The notes: generated from the letters alone by a model not told the origin. A stretch of 64,000 bases of DNA from Nitrospira sp. (GCA_018242665.1 JAFEBL010000008.1:30115-94114), one strand, 5' to 3'. Shown: positions 16,510 to 25,778, counted from the first letter of the stretch. Numbers and translations: made by a program.

Positions 16510-18893
16510 CGCACTCTCACCACTCCTGTCGCTTCGACTGGTCCCGGCGAAGGCTCAGGGCCGCCATGTTTCGCCGTATGCAGCCTCACCGTCGAGACTC
16601 CGGGAGTTTTCGCCAGGAATGTCACCCGCAGCAGACGGCCGTCATCCTTTGTCGCCCCCGCCGACCGATGGAGACGAAGTTCGACCAACCCTTCCGTCAC
16701 CGACGAGGTCGCGGCAACCGGAGCCTTGCCGGCTTCGCTACCCAACACTTCGCCGAGCGTGGCATCGCGGAATTCAAGAATCTTCGGGTCAAACTCCAAT
16801 GTCAGGGTTTCAGTATCGAACCCCTCAGCGTGCGCGGCCATCACATCCACGCGCACTTCTTTCTCGGTCTGCACCGTCACATCCGCCGGCTGAAGCGACA
16901 GCACAAATCCCGGCGAAGCCGATTCGGCATTCGCCCCCGCCTTCCCCTTCTTGGACACCGGTTTGTCGGGAACCACACCAGATCCAGCGGGTAATGCCAC
17001 GCGAGCGGCAACCTGCTTCGGTTGCATGGCAAATAACGGGGCGGTGGAATAGACCGATTCGGTTCCGGACCAGAACGCCTGCCCTTGCGGACCAGGCAGA
17101 CGCAACGAATTCACAATGTGCGGGGTGATCGTCAAAATGACTTCTGTGGTGACCCGCTGCGTCTTGAACGAACTCAGCAGGTTGCCCAGATAAGGGATGT
17201 CGCCGATCCAGGGAATCGTCACCTTCGTGCGACGATCCTCTTCCTGCAACAGACCGCCGAGCACAATAGTCTCCCCGTCGCGCACATTGAGCATCGTTTC
17301 CGCCGAGCGGTTGCCGAACTTGAACTGCGTGATCGGCGGAGATTGCTGCAACAAGACCGTGTCGCCCAGACGGATCACCTCGATTTTCATTTTCAACGAC
17401 AGTTCATTCGCCAGATGAATGTTCGGCTCGACCGTGAGCTTGACGCCCGTATCACGAAACTCAATCGATGTCACCGTGGAAGTCGTTGGAACTGCACCAG
17501 TTGCGGCCTGCCCCGGTAACACGTTGGTCGTGGAGAGGAGAATTGGCTGTTTGTCACCGATGTTGACTTCGGCTTTCTTGTTGTTGAGCACGCGCACCTT
17601 GGGCGCAGCCAAGGTCTTGGCGTCGGTGATCTGCTTGAAGAAATCGAGTTGCACGTTGGTGGGAAGCTTGAAGAGATAGTTGTCCTGCCCCAAACTTGCC
17701 AAATTGCGATAGGTGAATTGCTGTGCAATGTCACCGGCAATCGTGCCGGTAAATCCGGGCGGCACCATGGCAGCAGCGAGCTGCTTGGGATAGGACAGAC
17801 CGTAGGTTTGATCGACTGTCCGGTTCACCTCGAGGACTTCCACATCGAACAACACTTCGGAATCCTCGCGGTCGTTGGCTTGAATGATCTTTTCCGCCAG
17901 TTCCACCTTTTCGGGTTGATCGCGAACCACGATGGTATTGAGTGCCTCGTTGCCATGGATGTGCTTCACATCCAGCATCGATTTCAGTAAGGCCACCATA
18001 TCCTTGGCCTTGGCCGAGGACAGATAGAAGGTCCGGATCATCAAATCCTGATACTGTTCCTGCTTCTGCTTCGTATTGGGACTGATGATGAACAGGGTCG
18101 GTCCGGCCTTCTGCGCGAAGAGGCTATTGCTGTTCAGCACCAACGAGAGGGCTTCATCGAACGGTTTCTCTTCCAATGACACGGTGATCGGATCATTCCG
18201 CACGTCTTTATCGAACACAAAGTTCACGTGCGCCGCTTTGCCCAATGCCTCCACCACTTCCTTCAATCCGGCATTACGAAACTGCAAGGTGACCGGCTGT
18301 TTCTGACGATCGTCCCGATCCGCGGCGTGCTGATCGGCCGAGAGCCGAGCGACTCCCTCCAGCGCATCTTTGTACGTGGGGTCGAGTTCTACCGCCCGCA
18401 TGTATCCGGCCATCGCCTCACTCACCCGACCCAACTGAGCCAGGCGTTCCGCCTCGCGATAGCGCTCACGCGCCTCTTTGAGCCGCAACGCTTCGGTCAG
18501 ACCGGCCTCATACTCTTTGCTGGTCGGCTCGATGGTCAGAGCCCGCTTAAATTCTTCGGCCGCCTGATCGAGCAGGTGATCCTTGAGCAACTGCCGGCCT
18601 CGCTCATCATGAGCCGCAGCAGCACGCTCGCGCGAGATGCGGTATTTATTCTGAAGCGACGGTTCGAACGGATCGTCTTTGAGGGCCTGACGATAGGCAA
18701 CACTGGCTTCTTCCCAGTTTCCCGCCGCCAGGTGTTGATCTCCGCGTTTGACGTCCGCGGAGGTCAAGGTCCCGCACGCAGTCAACGCGAGACACCACGC
18801 CAACGCCGCGATGATGGGAACCACCCGGCACTGCTGCGATAGATGATTGGCGTGAGGGCGCAGGAAGGATGAACGCATAGATCTGGTCAACAA
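16506..18893 (-). CDS. gspD: Secretin GspD with N-terminal TPR and C-terminal cohesin-like domain
   Basis: A 795-residue outer-membrane lipoprotein. The signal peptide ends in a lipobox (LALTACG, Cys about residue 40). TPR-like repeats fill about 45-190 (for example AAEEFKRALTIEPTSKEYEAG). A secretin N0/STN region follows (about 198-265), then an N1/NolW-type domain (about 270-345) and the secretin pore domain (about 355-600) with VRVLNNKKAEVNIGDKQPIL, IVLGGLLQEEDRRT and VPWIGDIPYLG-type motifs. After a linker, the last 130 residues resemble a cohesin beta-sandwich (FVLSLQPADVTVQTEKEVRV, LEFDPKILEFRDATLGEVL). TTG at 18893 has AGAGG eight bases upstream; ATG at 18878 is the alternative. It heads the secretion operon. 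Confidence 0.93.
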   Translation of the reverse strand: MLTRSMRSSFLRPHANHLSQQCRVVPIIAALAWCLALTACGTLTSADVKRGDQHLAAGNWEEASVAYRQALKDDPFEPSLQNKYRISRERAAAAHDERGRQLLKDHLLDQAAEEFKRALTIEPTSKEYEAGLTEALRLKEARERYREAERLAQLGRVSEAMAGYMRAVELDPTYKDALEGVARLSADQHAADRDDRQKQPVTLQFRNAGLKEVVEALGKAAHVNFVFDKDVRNDPITVSLEEKPFDEALSLVLNSNSLFAQKAGPTLFIISPNTKQKQEQYQDLMIRTFYLSSAKAKDMVALLKSMLDVKHIHGNEALNTIVVRDQPEKVELAEKIIQANDREDSEVLFDVEVLEVNRTVDQTYGLSYPKQLAAAMVPPGFTGTIAGDIAQQFTYRNLASLGQDNYLFKLPTNVQLDFFKQITDAKTLAAPKVRVLNNKKAEVNIGDKQPILLSTTNVLPGQAATGAVPTTSTVTSIEFRDTGVKLTVEPNIHLANELSLKMKIEVIRLGDTVLLQQSPPITQFKFGNRSAETMLNVRDGETIVLGGLLQEEDRRTKVTIPWIGDIPYLGNLLSSFKTQRVTTEVILTITPHIVNSLRLPGPQGQAFWSGTESVYSTAPLFAMQPKQVAARVALPAGSGVVPDKPVSKKGKAGANAESASPGFVLSLQPADVTVQTEKEVRVDVMAAHAEGFDTETLTLEFDPKILEFRDATLGEVLGSEAGKAPVAATSSVTEGLVELRLHRSAGATKDDGRLLRVTFLAKTPGVSTVRLHTAKHGGPEPSPGPVEATGVVRVR

Positions 18894-18908
18894 GGTTACA
18901 ACCTCTTT

Positions 18909-18937
18909 GGTATATCAAACTGACACATACGCGACAA
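18909..18937 (-). promoter_or_regulatory. Possible sigma-70-type promoter upstream of gspD
   Basis: Read on the minus strand, TTGTCG (18937-18932) and TATACC (18914-18909) are separated by 17 bases, each matching four of six consensus positions. The predicted transcript would begin very near the ribosome-binding site of the TTG start at 18893, which is awkward; it would fit the ATG at 18878 better. Weak evidence, recorded because this is the natural place for the operon promoter. Confidence 0.25.
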
Positions 18938-19042
18938 TCAGTTTCTTGCTTTGGTCGGCAGGAGAAGGGTCCGATGCTCAGACCTCTTTCGGCAGATATG
19001 ACACGCGGCATTAATGAGATCGCGCGAGGGAGGGAAAACCCT

Positions 19043-19066
19043 GAGGCCGGGTGAGGGCCCGGCCTC
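19043..19066 (-). terminator. GC-rich hairpin after the nucleotide-sugar dehydrogenase gene
   Basis: GAGGCCGGG and CCCGGCCTC form a perfect nine-pair stem around a six-base loop. It lies about 60 bases past the stop codon of the dehydrogenase gene. On the minus strand it is followed by AGGGTTTTCCC, a short T run rather than a full U tract. It marks the boundary between the polysaccharide locus and the secretion operon and probably acts as a terminator. Confidence 0.65.
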
Positions 19067-19128
19067 AAGAGAAACGAACAGCAGCAACACGGGGGGAGCA
19101 GCGATCGTACGCGGTGTGTCGCGTCGGC

Positions 19129-20424
19129 TTACAGTCTCCAGTATTTGACCGACCCCGGCAGGCTGTCGGGACTCAACACGCTCTTCACATCAACCACGAC
19201 GTTGTTCCGCTGCTTCCGCAACGGCTTCAGCAACTCGGCGAGTTCCATCTTCAGGTATTCCTTGTGCGCCACCGCCAGGATGATCCCATCGAGCTGCTTC
19301 AATTGCTCCCAGGGCGAGAGACGAAGTCCATATTCCCCTACCGCTTCCTCCGGCTCTGCAAGGGGATCGTGGACCACCACCTGAATGCCATATTCCCTCA
19401 ACTCGTTCACGATATCCGGCACGCGGCTGTTCCGCAAGTCGGGCACATTTTCTTTGAAGGTGAGTCCCAACACACCGACACGCAGGTCACTCACTGGTCT
19501 CTCGACCTGGCTCAACAACTTCATGGTCTGCTCAGCCACATACTTGCCCATGCTGTTGTTGATGCGACGCCCGGCGAGAATCACCTCAGGGTGATACCCT
19601 ACGGATTCGGCCTTTGCCGTGAGGTAGTAGGGATCGACCCCAATACAGTGTCCGCCGACCAGACCCGGGTTAAACTTCAGAAAATTCCACTTCGTGCCCG
19701 CCGCTTCCAACACTGAACGAGTATCGATTCCCAACCGGTGGAAAATCAATGCCAGTTCGTTCATCAACGCGATGTTCAGATCGCGCTGGGTATTTTCGAT
19801 GACCTTCGCCGCTTCGGCAACCTTAATGCTCGACGCGCGGTGAATTCCGGCCTTGACGACCGTGCCGTAGGTCTGCGCCACAATCTCCAAAGACTCCTCA
19901 TCCTGCGCCGACACCACCTTGATGATTCGCTCAAGAGTGTGTTCTTTGTCTCCGGGATTGATTCGCTCCGGCGAATAGCCGATCTTAAAATCAATGCCGC
20001 TCTTCATGCCGGAGGCCTTTTCCAGGATCGGCAGGCAATCCTCCTCCGTCGCTCCCGGATACACCGTCGATTCATAGACCACGATGGCGCCCGGAGCGAG
20101 ATTGGCGCCGATCAATTCCGATGCCTTTTTCAGAGCGGTCAGATCCGGCTGCAAGGCATTGTTAATGGGAGTCGGCACCGCCACGATGATAAAATCGGCG
20201 GCCTTGAGGTCACTGGGTTCGGAGGTGTAGCGAACCCGGCTGGACTTGAGATCTTGTGGAGAAACTTCTCCGGTTCGATCGACGCCTTTGCGTAACTCTT
20301 CAACCTTTGTCTTGTTGATGTCGAACCCGATCACCGGCGCGGACTTCCCGAATGCTACCGCAATGGGCAATCCCACATACCCCAACCCCACAACCGCGAC
20401 CTGCCGCTGCATCTTCTTCGCCAT
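19129..20424 (-). CDS. Nucleotide-sugar 6-dehydrogenase, WbpO/TviB type (UDP-HexNAc dehydrogenase)
   Basis: A 431-residue NAD-dependent enzyme that oxidises C6 of a UDP-hexose twice to give the uronic acid. It has the Rossmann motif VAVVGLGYVGLPIAVAFG, the segment VAVPTPINNALQPDL, and the catalytic Cys in LVGGHCIGVDPYY. The stretches GYSPERINPGDKEHTLERI and TKWNFLKFNPGLVGGHC resemble the WbpO/TviB (UDP-GalNAc/GlcNAc dehydrogenase) branch rather than UDP-glucose dehydrogenase. The start at 20424 (MAKKMQ) has GGGAG four bases upstream; the longer frame is non-family. It probably supplies an acidic amino sugar for the polysaccharide locus. Confidence 0.88.
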   Translation of the reverse strand: MAKKMQRQVAVVGLGYVGLPIAVAFGKSAPVIGFDINKTKVEELRKGVDRTGEVSPQDLKSSRVRYTSEPSDLKAADFIIVAVPTPINNALQPDLTALKKASELIGANLAPGAIVVYESTVYPGATEEDCLPILEKASGMKSGIDFKIGYSPERINPGDKEHTLERIIKVVSAQDEESLEIVAQTYGTVVKAGIHRASSIKVAEAAKVIENTQRDLNIALMNELALIFHRLGIDTRSVLEAAGTKWNFLKFNPGLVGGHCIGVDPYYLTAKAESVGYHPEVILAGRRINNSMGKYVAEQTMKLLSQVERPVSDLRVGVLGLTFKENVPDLRNSRVPDIVNELREYGIQVVVHDPLAEPEEAVGEYGLRLSPWEQLKQLDGIILAVAHKEYLKMELAELLKPLRKQRNNVVVDVKSVLSPDSLPGSVKYWRL

Positions 20425-21009
20425 GTCACTCCCCTCGTCAATAACGCTACATGGATGTCGTAAAAAAGAATGGCAGAATATCGCACATCCGTCAACGATT
20501 TCCCAGGAGCCACAAGAATCAGCTGCGATCATGTCTTTTTGCCGTACTGGCATGCCCTCGACCGACAACCACACAGACAAGCCCATACACAGAACCACGT
20601 ATGAAATGATGTGCCATGAGACAATAGCCCCGCACAACAGGCACAACGGAGCGGCCCTCCGTCACCCCAAGCCTGCACATCCGAGCACGAATTTGGCCGG
20701 TGCTGACCTCTAGGCCAGACACTAGGAAATGCTTGATTCTCTGCTCTCAGCAACGAAAAGGGAACGGGAGATGGTGATTTCGTGAAACCATTTGCAAGCT
20801 TATGGGTGCGCTTGTTATGGTAATGACGGTTACGTTCCGGCAGGCACTGATCTTGCTCACCTGCTAGCCAACCGAACATTCACAATCAGAGCCTTTTTCA
20901 CTGAGAACCACCTGTTCTCCATCAGACCATTTGAGACATACCAGAAGATTAGGGTCACGTGGCCGTAGTACCAACCGCTCACATTCTTTTCACCACCAAG
21001 AGGACGAAC
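20425..21009. other. Divergent intergenic region without a recognisable gene
   Basis: About 585 bases between the dehydrogenase (minus) and the secreted-protein gene (plus). I see no convincing coding frame, repeat array or RNA gene. On the minus strand a TTGACG-like -35 box (20495-20490) with a poor -10 (CATTCT, 20472-20467) is the best promoter candidate for the dehydrogenase. No -24/-12 sigma-54 element was found. The length and the divergent genes suggest that it holds promoters for both directions. Confidence 0.45.
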
Positions 21010-21972
21010 ATGGATGGCAACGCAACGTTTCACGCATCCAAGAGGTTGGCAATTATTGTGTTCCTATTGACGATTTGTTTCGGGGTGGCCGACAGCGGCC
21101 CAGGGTTTGCGGCAGGCGTGTGGACGAACGAACCGGCAGGGGCGAATGTTCTTCTTGACTGCCCATTTTCCGGTAATGTCTGCCAGATGTTCAATGTGTA
21201 TGGAAATCAACCTTTTTCCAGTGACTCAACGGGGCCTGTCTCGCCGTCGGGGATCTTGGACGAAGTGTTAGAAGCAAATGCTACTACCGGAGGTGGCCAG
21301 TTTATTTATGAATTTCAAGCAAGCCTTGGACAAACGGCACGTGAAGTCTACGTAGGCACATTTTGGAAAACAAATTCTCAATTTCAAGGCATGTTTGGGG
21401 GCAGTATTGCGAACAAAATGATCTTCATCTCTGGTGAGGGAAACAATAATTTCCTCAACTGGTACGGCCCGCCCGATTCCCCAAGACAACTACTATGGGC
21501 TATGCAGTCAGTCCAAAATAATTGCCATGTGTCTGGTTGGTCAGGAGGATGCGGGGGGGGTTCCGCCTCCGGAGTGTACGGATCAGGGGTATTCCAAGCA
21601 AATGCGGGCGGCAGTGGGGTGGTTTCAGCCGGAACCGGCTGGCATCTGATCGAAATTTACCAGCGCGCAAGTACCACAGACACGTCACGAGACGGCGTAA
21701 TCAAATGGTGGGTGGATAATCAACTGGTTGGAAACTACACCAATGTCAACCTCGCGCCAGGAGGTTTCACAAACGTTCAGTATAATCATACCTGGGACGG
21801 CAGCGCTGCATTGCAATGTTACCCCGCTTCCTCAATCGGCCGTGATTGCAGTCGCGCCTGGCATCATATGTGGGACCATCTGCGAGTCTCTGGGGGCGGA
21901 TCCGGAACTTCGCGAGACCAACCGCCCGGGCCACCCGCAACTCCATCATTACGCAGTGTGACAACCCCGTAA
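21010..21972 (+). CDS. Secreted jelly-roll (polysaccharide lyase/lectin-like) protein
   Basis: A 320-residue exported protein. The signal peptide runs to about residue 35 (LAIIVFLLTICFGVADSG, cleavage near GFAAG). The rest is rich in Gly, Asn, Ser and aromatic residues and looks like an all-beta concanavalin-type fold: REVYVGTFWKTNSQF, GWHLIEIYQRAS, then DGVIKWWVDNQLVGNY. The last two resemble the pattern in heparin-lyase-I-like (PF14099) domains. Four or more Cys may pair in the periplasm or outside. A Pro-rich tail ends the protein. AAGAGGA precedes the ATG by six bases. It is AT-rich compared with its flanks (22 of 60 G+C in one sampled line) and lies on the opposite strand from the locus. 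Enzyme activity is not established. Confidence 0.7.
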   Translation: MDGNATFHASKRLAIIVFLLTICFGVADSGPGFAAGVWTNEPAGANVLLDCPFSGNVCQMFNVYGNQPFSSDSTGPVSPSGILDEVLEANATTGGGQFIYEFQASLGQTAREVYVGTFWKTNSQFQGMFGGSIANKMIFISGEGNNNFLNWYGPPDSPRQLLWAMQSVQNNCHVSGWSGGCGGGSASGVYGSGVFQANAGGSGVVSAGTGWHLIEIYQRASTTDTSRDGVIKWWVDNQLVGNYTNVNLAPGGFTNVQYNHTWDGSAALQCYPASSIGRDCSRAWHHMWDHLRVSGGGSGTSRDQPPGPPATPSLRSVTTP

Positions 21973-22136
21973 CTGTATGTTCGATCGGTCGTTGCCCATT
22001 TGTGGGTATAAGTCGCTGGGAGTTCCATCTGTCGACTTGGGGAATCGCCTCACGATCAGCACATAGAGAATTTCGACCGCGGCAGGGATACATTTCCTTT
22101 CAGGGAGAATCGCCGAAGCCGCAGCTTTACGTTTGT

Positions 22137-23411
22137 TTAGATGGCCGTTGTTTTCGGAGAAGATCTCAAACAGGTCTTCAGTCCTATCATAGATTGGAGT
22201 CTTTCAGATGCCCCAGGCCACATACGGGTCAAGAGCACTATCATTCCCATCGCAGCAAACATTAACAGGTAAGGCATCACCGGAATCATATAACGGAAGA
22301 GCGGAAGCGTCAGCCAATGAATGACCACAAAATACGCCACGAGCACTAGTATAGTGAACGCCTTCCAATTCCTTTGCCTCCAAGATAAGACGATACCGAC
22401 GCCCGCAAGGATATATAAGCCGAGGTTAATGGCAAATGTCGCCCCGTGGTTATTCCCTGATTCTGTGGAGTACCAGAGGCGAAAAAATTTTTTTGCCATG
22501 TACACGCTCAAATCCACCGGATCATTCCTGAGTCGGGCTTTATAGTGATCAATGGCAACCTTTGCTAAATATCTGTCTCTCTCGGCAGGAGGATGATCTT
22601 CGGGAGGCGCCACTATCCCCCTCGCTTTCGCTTCCTCGTACAAGCGAGCAACCTCCTTAGCCCGCCCATCACCGATGGTCAACATCGGCTCTGACGCCCC
22701 ATAAAGAATCACGGAACTATTTGCGCCGATAGGAATGACTTCTTCCAAGACAAGGTAGTTACGAATTCCCCAGGGAAGAATGATCAACGCAAAACAGACC
22801 ACCGTCAAAAGATACATGCGTAGCCATCTAAATCCCTGATCCCGGAATACAAACAGGAAGGGCAAGAGTATGAGTGGCATAAATTGGGTCGTTCCGCGAG
22901 TTAACGTCGCTAGTCCAAGAAAAACCCCCGCCGCACCATAGTACTCCCACCTGGCACTCTTGATCGCCCATATCGTAAACCATAGCCAGACCGCGACCAA
23001 AAACGTAAAGAGTACTTCTGTGCCCACGTAGAGGGTGGAATATATTGCAAAGGGATAAACGGCCCATATCGCCGCAGACAACAAGCCGACCGGCGAGTCG
23101 AATATCTCCTTCGCAATCAGATAGAGGAGAACAGCCATCGCAGAATCAAGCACGATTTGGACTATTTTAATTCCCATGATGCCGTCCCCGCCAAATAGGA
23201 ATGCCAGGATAGCAATCGCGAGGGAATATAGCGGGGGTGTGTACACCGGGAAGGCGGGATCGGCGAACCCTTGACCCTCCAGGAGCATTTGGGCGCCTTT
23301 GATATAGGCAAACTGCGCGTTGTAAGAAACGTGAGGCTCTGGCAAGATAAGCAGCGCAGTTACTCGCAGAACAAGCGAAACCCCAAATATCAACGCATAG
23401 AGTTTCATCAT
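22137..23411 (-). CDS. GT39/ArnT-like membrane glycosyltransferase
   Basis: A 424-residue polytopic protein with roughly ten hydrophobic segments. The first loop carries acidic and aromatic residues after the first helix (PEPHVSYNAQFAYIKGAQM), the place where GT39/PMT-type enzymes have their catalytic Asp/Glu. Later segments include GLATLTRGTTQFMPLIL, a motif seen in this superfamily, and a soluble periplasmic loop with PPEDHPPAERDRYLAK. Such enzymes transfer a sugar from a polyprenyl-phosphate donor on the periplasmic face. Its ATG overlaps the preceding GT4 stop (ATGA). It is the promoter-distal gene of the cluster and converges on the secreted-protein gene; no clear terminator is visible between them. 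Confidence 0.8.
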   Translation of the reverse strand: MMKLYALIFGVSLVLRVTALLILPEPHVSYNAQFAYIKGAQMLLEGQGFADPAFPVYTPPLYSLAIAILAFLFGGDGIMGIKIVQIVLDSAMAVLLYLIAKEIFDSPVGLLSAAIWAVYPFAIYSTLYVGTEVLFTFLVAVWLWFTIWAIKSARWEYYGAAGVFLGLATLTRGTTQFMPLILLPFLFVFRDQGFRWLRMYLLTVVCFALIILPWGIRNYLVLEEVIPIGANSSVILYGASEPMLTIGDGRAKEVARLYEEAKARGIVAPPEDHPPAERDRYLAKVAIDHYKARLRNDPVDLSVYMAKKFFRLWYSTESGNNHGATFAINLGLYILAGVGIVLSWRQRNWKAFTILVLVAYFVVIHWLTLPLFRYMIPVMPYLLMFAAMGMIVLLTRMWPGASERLQSMIGLKTCLRSSPKTTAI

Positions 23412-24655
23412 ATTCTTGACGAGGGCAAGTTCGAGCCGACTCTCCGTGACCTTGCAATCTCATAGGCCTGTATCAAGCTTTTTCCGATGACATCCCAAGA
23501 GTATTGGTTTGTCACGACTCGATAGCCCTCCCGCGACAGCGCCTCACGCAAGTTCATATCTCTCAACAGCTTGAGCGTTGCATTGACAAATTGGTCGGGC
23601 GTATCTGCCAGCAACACATGATGTTGGTCTTTTAAGGTTAGCCCTGAGGCAGCAAACGTCGTACTGACGATCGGCATTCCCATCGCCAAGGCATCAAGAA
23701 TTTTTAAACGTGTGCCCCCCCCATCCGTGATGGGACAGACAAACACTGTCGCTTTCTGAAAGTAGGGACGCACATCGTCTACAAAGCCCGGAACATGTAC
23801 CCGTTGATCACGTTGAGCTAACTCCAGCAACCAGGCCGGCGCGTTTTTTCCAACCACGTCGATTTCAAGATCTTTTACCCGGCTCGATAGCTCAGGCCAT
23901 ATCGAGTGAAAAAAGTACGTAATGGCGCCACGGTTTGCCAATTGATCGAGGCGACCACAGAACAGCAGACGGGTGCCTCCAGGGTCAGGACGAGGAGTGA
24001 AATACCTGACATCAACCCCGTTCGGGACCACGCAGATAGTACTGTCGCCGCAAGACGCTCTCACCAATTGCCCTTCATCTTCAGACACGACGACATTGAC
24101 AGCAAAAGTGGGACACCACCGTTGCTCGGCGGCAAGCAGATGCGCCGCCTCTTGTGACCAAAATGCCCGCCACAATACGTTGCGCTCATGCGACGCACGC
24201 CGCCGGACAAGCGCAGACTCGATATCGTGGTGATTCAGGACCGTACCGGCATGAGGAATATGCGGTACGTAGGGGGAGAGTCCGAGGGTATCCGCGTGCA
24301 CGACATCGAACTGAACGCGGCTGATCAGGCGTTGGAGCTTCTTCTCCATTTCTTTCGAACGTAGCCACCGGAACTCATAGGGCTCCCCGGTGAGCAGGCC
24401 ACTGATCGCACGCCAGTAGCGGCCTCCGAAAGAGTCTGTGGGCAATGGAACCCAATCCACGCTCGCACAAAACTTCGAAAGCGCTTCCACACAATCTTGA
24501 GGCGTCACTCCGTGCGGTCTCGAGGCCGGCTGATCGAATACAAGGGCATGGACTTCATGTTCCCTGGCCGCCTCCCTCAACAAATTGTAGTTTCGCTGGA
24601 GCGGTCCACCTTTGGGAGGATACGCGAGATTGTGGCCTAACCAAAGAATTTTCAT
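23408..24655 (-). CDS. GT4-family glycosyltransferase (PEP-CTERM/EpsH1-associated type)
   Basis: A 415-residue GT-B fold enzyme. It begins MKILWLGHNLAYPPKGGPLQ, the beginning typical of the glycosyltransferase family TIGR03087 that accompanies PEP-CTERM/EpsH exosortase loci. The donor domain has CVVPNGVDVRYFTPRPD, GFVDDVRPYFQKATVFVCP and GGGTRLKILDALAMGMPIVST, in which the first Glu of the usual EX7E motif is replaced. It starts one base after the stop of the upstream GT4 gene and overlaps the downstream GT39-like gene. Sugar and acceptor cannot be read from the sequence. Confidence 0.87.
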   Translation of the reverse strand: MKILWLGHNLAYPPKGGPLQRNYNLLREAAREHEVHALVFDQPASRPHGVTPQDCVEALSKFCASVDWVPLPTDSFGGRYWRAISGLLTGEPYEFRWLRSKEMEKKLQRLISRVQFDVVHADTLGLSPYVPHIPHAGTVLNHHDIESALVRRRASHERNVLWRAFWSQEAAHLLAAEQRWCPTFAVNVVVSEDEGQLVRASCGDSTICVVPNGVDVRYFTPRPDPGGTRLLFCGRLDQLANRGAITYFFHSIWPELSSRVKDLEIDVVGKNAPAWLLELAQRDQRVHVPGFVDDVRPYFQKATVFVCPITDGGGTRLKILDALAMGMPIVSTTFAASGLTLKDQHHVLLADTPDQFVNATLKLLRDMNLREALSREGYRVVTNQYSWDVIGKSLIQAYEIARSRRVGSNLPSSRI

Positions 24656-24656
24656 G

Positions 24657-25778
24657 CTAGCTCTGACACAGAGATCGATACAATCCCGCAGTCCGCTCCG
24701 CCATTATACTGGCGCTGAATTCCCGCTCGACGTGCCTTCGCCCCTGAATCCCGAGCAATTTGGCGGTGTCCGGTTTCTCGATCAATTCTGCCAGGGCCCT
24801 GGCGAGTTCATCGGCCTCACCAGCATGCACTAATTTTCCAGAAAGGTCATGCGCAATCACTTCAGGGATCCCGCCAACGTTCGTGGCCACTACCGGCCGG
24901 TTTAAAGCAAGGGCTTCCAGCAGAACCATCGGAATGCCTTCATGCAGCGAGGGCAGCACAAAGATGTCCATCAGGTTCAGACAGTCATAGGCATGGTCTT
25001 GATGGCCTGTGAAGATGGCAGCATTCTCCAGCCCCAGCCGTTTTGCGTTCGCTTCGAGGTCGCTCCGTAGAGGACCGTCTCCAACCAGGAGAAGTATCAC
25101 ATTGAGCTTGGATGCCCGAAGGATCTTGGTCGCTTCTAGCAATGTGGCGTGCCCCTTCACTGGAACCAGTCGCCCGGCGGTTCCGATGATCACGGCATCT
25201 TCGGCGATCTGCCAGGTCCTTCGAAGGACCTCCCTTGAAGTTGTGACTCGCACAGCCTCCAGATCAATTCCATTGTGAATGCACTGCACCCGATTCGAAC
25301 CATACCTTCCGACAAGAACCTTCTCAATATCTGAAGACACCGCCACCACCCGATCCACGAGCCAGTCTGTTATGAACCGGTCGGCGGCAGTATACCCTGC
25401 CATCTTCGCATTCCTGAGACCTTTGAATGGTTCCGGCAAACCGTGCACAATCCGCACGACGTGTGGTATCCCCATGGCCTTTGCCACCAGCGTTCCGATG
25501 AACGAATCTTTATACTTATGCGTGTGAACGACATCCGGGCGGAACTTCCGGAGAGTTTTGGCGAGGCGGTAGGCAATGCCTGTCGTGCTAAACGTTTGCT
25601 CCGGAATAATGGTCAGCGACACGGGCAGTTTGCGAAGTTCTTCGGCCAACCGTCCTTCATTGAATAAAACCACCGACCATTCGAACCCCGGCACTCGAAC
25701 GAGATATCTCATGAGCGAGAGCAACTGAACCTCAGCCCCGGCCCACAAGTCTCCCATGGCCACATGACACACCTTCAC
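24657..25778 (-). CDS. GT4-family glycosyltransferase
   Basis: A 373-residue retaining glycosyltransferase with the GT-B fold. The acceptor half starts MKVCHVAMGDLWAGAEVQLL, with the Gly-rich loop and GAEVQ motif common in Glycos_transf_4. The donor half contains GTAGRLVPVKGHATLLEA, IFTGHQDHAYDCLNLMDIFV and the EX7E motif EGIPMVLLE. It starts with GTG at 25778 without a strong ribosome-binding site. It is part of a run of three consecutive GT4 genes, each presumably adding one residue to the repeat unit on the cytoplasmic face. Confidence 0.88.
   Translation of the reverse strand: MKVCHVAMGDLWAGAEVQLLSLMRYLVRVPGFEWSVVLFNEGRLAEELRKLPVSLTIIPEQTFSTTGIAYRLAKTLRKFRPDVVHTHKYKDSFIGTLVAKAMGIPHVVRIVHGLPEPFKGLRNAKMAGYTAADRFITDWLVDRVVAVSSDIEKVLVGRYGSNRVQCIHNGIDLEAVRVTTSREVLRRTWQIAEDAVIIGTAGRLVPVKGHATLLEATKILRASKLNVILLLVGDGPLRSDLEANAKRLGLENAAIFTGHQDHAYDCLNLMDIFVLPSLHEGIPMVLLEALALNRPVVATNVGGIPEVIAHDLSGKLVHAGEADELARALAELIEKPDTAKLLGIQGRRHVEREFSASIMAERTAGLYRSLCQS

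Noticed and set aside
20529..20879. Minus-strand frame of 116 codons upstream of the dehydrogenase
   Set aside because: Cys/Trp-rich peptide without domain pattern, no ribosome-binding site, located in an intergenic region that more likely holds promoters.
20425..21009. Possible sigma-54 (-24/-12) promoter as in exosortase-type loci
   Set aside because: TGGCA occurs, but never with a properly spaced TGC element; nothing convincing on either strand.
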